DNA from: Streptomyces diastatochromogenes
Lineage (GTDB): Bacteria; Actinomycetota; Actinomycetes; Streptomycetales; Streptomycetaceae
Direction of reading: 5' to 3'
Length of the DNA: 64,000 nucleotides
Assembly (NCBI GenBank): GCA_026913215.1
Contig: JAPTYK010000002.1
Coordinates: forward strand, 496,001 to 560,000
Of the stretch, positions 62,465 to 64,000 are shown piece after piece; position 1 is the first letter of the stretch; every line of letters begins with the position of its first letter. Made by a program: the position numbers and the translations under genes. The notes under the pieces were generated by a model that saw only the letters and a program-made list of their open reading frames with translations, did not search any database and was not told the origin of the DNA.

Positions 62465-62559
62465 GGTAAAAGTCAAGCGACCGTTTGACTTCCCTGTCAA
62501 GCAGCCGCTCGAAGAGCGCGGCGATCCCACCGCCCCGGCCGGGTCGGCCCGCGTCCGGG

Positions 62560-62905
62560 GCGTCGACGATGGTGCCGTCCTCGTCGAGCGTGTGTGTCTC
62601 CCACTCGGGGAGGTCGTCCTCGTACGGGACGAGGCCGCGCGCGACGACTTCGTCACGGCCCTTGAGCTCGGCCGGGAAGTTCGCGGCGTCCACCACGGTC
62701 GCCCTCGTGTCCAGGCGGGCCAGGTCGCCGAGGGTGGCGCCGTCGTCGCGGGGGAAGGAGAGCGTGGCGGCCACGGGCATGGGCTCCGAGACGCCGCTCG
62801 ACTCGATCGGGAAGTAGCCGAAGCGGCCCTCGTGGGCCGGCCGGTCGACCTCTTCGAGCAGGTCGTCGCGGAGGGTGCGGCAGACGCACCCGTTCGTCAT
62901 CTCGG
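62560..62905 (-). pseudogene. CobW/P47K family GTPase fragment
   Basis: Minus strand from about 62900: MTNGCVCRTLRDDLLEEVDR (the CxCC-type metal motif, here GCVC), then FGYFPIESSGVSEPMPVAAT (the ESTGxSEP switch region) and ARLDTRATVVDAANFPAELK. The P-loop (GxxxxGKT) that should precede it is absent and the C-terminal CobW_C domain is missing. It is therefore a truncated gene. Intact relatives are zinc metallochaperones (Zng1/YciC-like) induced by zinc limitation and are usually Zur-controlled. A Zur-like box lies about 160 bp away. Confidence 0.8.
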
Positions 62906-63062
62906 CCGGCCGCTTCTCGGGGCGGGGTGGGGCGGTGCGGTGCGCTGCGGGGCCGGGACCGCCGGGCGCGAGCGCGGCGTCGATGGGGGAACGGCCAGGG
63001 CGCAGCCGCCCCTCTGGCGTTCGTGAGTGGTCGGCGCCCGGGTTCTCACTTGTGCGCGCTAA

Positions 63063-63083
63063 TTGAAAACGATTATCGTCTTG
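63063..63083. promoter_or_regulatory. Zur/Fur-type box
   Basis: ttgaaaacgattatcgtctt (63063-63082) resembles the Streptomyces Zur consensus TGAAAATcATTTTCA, with the left arm TGAAAACG complete. It lies 63 bp upstream of the start of the anchored-repeat protein gene, in the right position for repression. The assignment to Zur and not another Fur protein is inferred from the gene family that follows. Confidence 0.7.
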
Positions 63084-63125
63084 CTTGTTCGCGCACACAC
63101 CACCCATGCCCAAGGGGGGCTTCTT

Positions 63126-63776
63126 TTGCGTACCTTCACACGCACTCTCACCGTCGCCGGGTCCATAGCCGCGGCCGTCGCGGTCGGTGGAATGACCGCC
63201 GCGCACGCCGCCGGGACCACTCTCTCCAAGGGGCACGTCGATGTCCTCGACGTCGAGTACGCCGCCGGTGCTCTCGCACTCCACGTCCACGACGAGTCGG
63301 TCACCCCGGACGTCGAGTACGCCCCGGCGGACGTCGTGCTCCAGGCCCTGCCGGCCTCCGCGTACACCGTTCCCACCGGCACCTGCTACGGCCACCTGGG
63401 CGCGGCCGGCGCCACGGTGTACCGCCTGCCGCAGGTCGAGAACGCCAGCCTGCTCTGGCCCGGTCTCTCCGGCGAGCACCTCTCCGCCGGCGTCTTCCAG
63501 AACGACAAGGTGCAGGTCAAGCTCACCTCCGTCAGCGGACCGGGCAAGCTCACCGTCTACAAGAACGGCCTCTGCCCGAAGAGCAACCGCTTCTACGACA
63601 GCGGCGACGCGACACTCGCCAACTCCAAGGACGTCGCCGCGGGCGAGCACGACCACGCCAACTGGGTCTTCACCAAGGCGGGTTCCTACACCGCCACCTT
63701 CCAGGTGAGCGGCACGCTGGCGAACGGCACCCCGGTCGGCCCGGCCTCCGCCACGTACACCTTCCAGGTCGGCTGA
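63126..63776 (+). CDS. Secreted anchored-repeat protein (choice-of-anchor M / TIGR03769-like domain)
   Basis: 216 residues from TTG 63126, with a G-rich ribosome-binding site 9-16 bases upstream. An earlier frame position at ATG 63063 would read through the Zur box. The signal peptide is RTFTRTLTVAGSIAAAVAVG, with cleavage at AHAAG. The mature part has one immunoglobulin-like repeat. Its last module, GEHDHANWVFTKAGSYTATF followed by VSGTLANGTPVGPASATYTF, matches the TIGR03769-type repeat found in surface proteins linked to anchored-repeat ABC transporters for zinc or manganese. With the Zur-like box and the CobW fragment this marks a zinc-acquisition locus that probably continues beyond the window. 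Confidence 0.82.
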   Translation: MRTFTRTLTVAGSIAAAVAVGGMTAAHAAGTTLSKGHVDVLDVEYAAGALALHVHDESVTPDVEYAPADVVLQALPASAYTVPTGTCYGHLGAAGATVYRLPQVENASLLWPGLSGEHLSAGVFQNDKVQVKLTSVSGPGKLTVYKNGLCPKSNRFYDSGDATLANSKDVAAGEHDHANWVFTKAGSYTATFQVSGTLANGTPVGPASATYTFQVG

Positions 63777-63887
63777 CCCCGGCCCGTGTCACAAGCCCCG
63801 CGTCGGGGGCGGGCCGTGCCCGCCGTTCGAACCGCCCCCGGCGCGGCCGTGGTCCCTCGCCCTCACGCCCGAAGGAGACGCCCCGTC

Positions 63888-64000
63888 ATGCGGGCCCCCA
63901 TCGCACCCCGTCCCGTACGAGCCGCCACCCTCGCGGTCGCTCTGTCACTGCTCAGTACCGCGCCCCTCGCCCACGCGGCCGACCCCCCTCCGAGGGAGGC
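63888..64000 (+). CDS. Secreted protein, 5' part only
   Basis: ATG 63888 has GAAGGAG about 10 bases upstream. The first residues form a signal peptide (VRAATLAVALSLLSTAPLAH, cleavage at AHAAD). The window ends after 37 codons. Its place 111 bp after the anchored-repeat gene suggests a second gene of the same surface or transporter locus, but no domain is visible yet. Confidence 0.7.
   Translation, partial: MRAPIAPRPVRAATLAVALSLLSTAPLAHAADPPPRE

Noticed and set aside
1..64000. tRNA, rRNA, riboswitch or replication origin
   Set aside because: No cloverleaf with conserved GTTCGA arm, no rRNA sequence, no recognised riboswitch core or oriC/DnaA-box cluster was seen.

Overview
The window reads as a stretch of a Streptomyces chromosome. 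It has very high GC, strongly GC-biased third codon positions, rare TTA codons, an hsp18 locus with RheA-type operators, an ECF42 sigma factor with its DGPF partner, LAL-type LuxR and AraC regulators, and a polycyclic tetramate macrolactam (PTM) biosynthetic cluster. No rRNA, tRNA, CRISPR array or replication origin was recognised.

Layout. Positions 1-9.3 kb hold the DGPF/ECF42 pair, hypothetical genes, a GNAT acetyltransferase, a VanX-like dipeptidase, a NUDIX hydrolase and a cytochrome P450 carrying a TTA codon. From about 4 to 28 kb lies an insertion-sequence graveyard: more than ten IS5, IS630 and IS481 family copies, nearly all broken by stops, frameshifts or deletions. They are interleaved with small metabolic or stress genes (DinB-like, VOC, MerR with a quinone oxidoreductase, DUF4265, DUF1963, lipoproteins, SRPBCC). 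From 28 to 32.5 kb come a secreted alpha/beta hydrolase, small hypotheticals, a degenerate Fic/Doc-like toxin-antitoxin pair and an NTF2-like protein.

The centrepiece is the minus-strand block 48.9-33.1 kb. Its order is sterol-desaturase-type hydroxylase, one iterative PKS-NRPS (KS-AT-DH-KR-ACP-C-A-PCP-TE), two phytoene-desaturase-like FAD oxidoreductases, an MDR reductase, and then a Rieske non-heme iron oxygenase. The first five match the frontalamide/ikarugamycin/HSAF (PTM) plan. The last position, where Streptomyces PTM loci known to me carry a P450, holds a Rieske enzyme instead. My reading of the adenylation-domain code is the L-ornithine code, as expected for PTMs. Stop and start codons overlap along the tailoring genes (ATGA/GTGA), so they are probably one translationally coupled operon.

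Downstream of the PTM block are a TetR/hypothetical pair, an hsp18-DUF2267-DUF2267 operon divergent from its regulator across two tandem inverted-repeat operators, a large LuxR regulator, an AraC pseudogene next to an intact AraC gene with a triplicated ribosome-binding site, secreted and cytosolic enzymes, and a TetR-controlled NTF2/flavin reductase/SnoaL operon. The right end is a zinc-type locus: a CobW fragment, a Zur-like box and a secreted anchored-repeat protein.

A caution for all users: many otherwise intact genes (the PKS-NRPS, LuxR, Rieske, HSP18 regulator, DUF2267 and secreted VOC-like genes) are interrupted by isolated one-base shifts. At the sites examined base by base, most look like one base missing from a C or G run. 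This resembles residual long-read assembly error more than biology, so these genes are annotated across the shifts.
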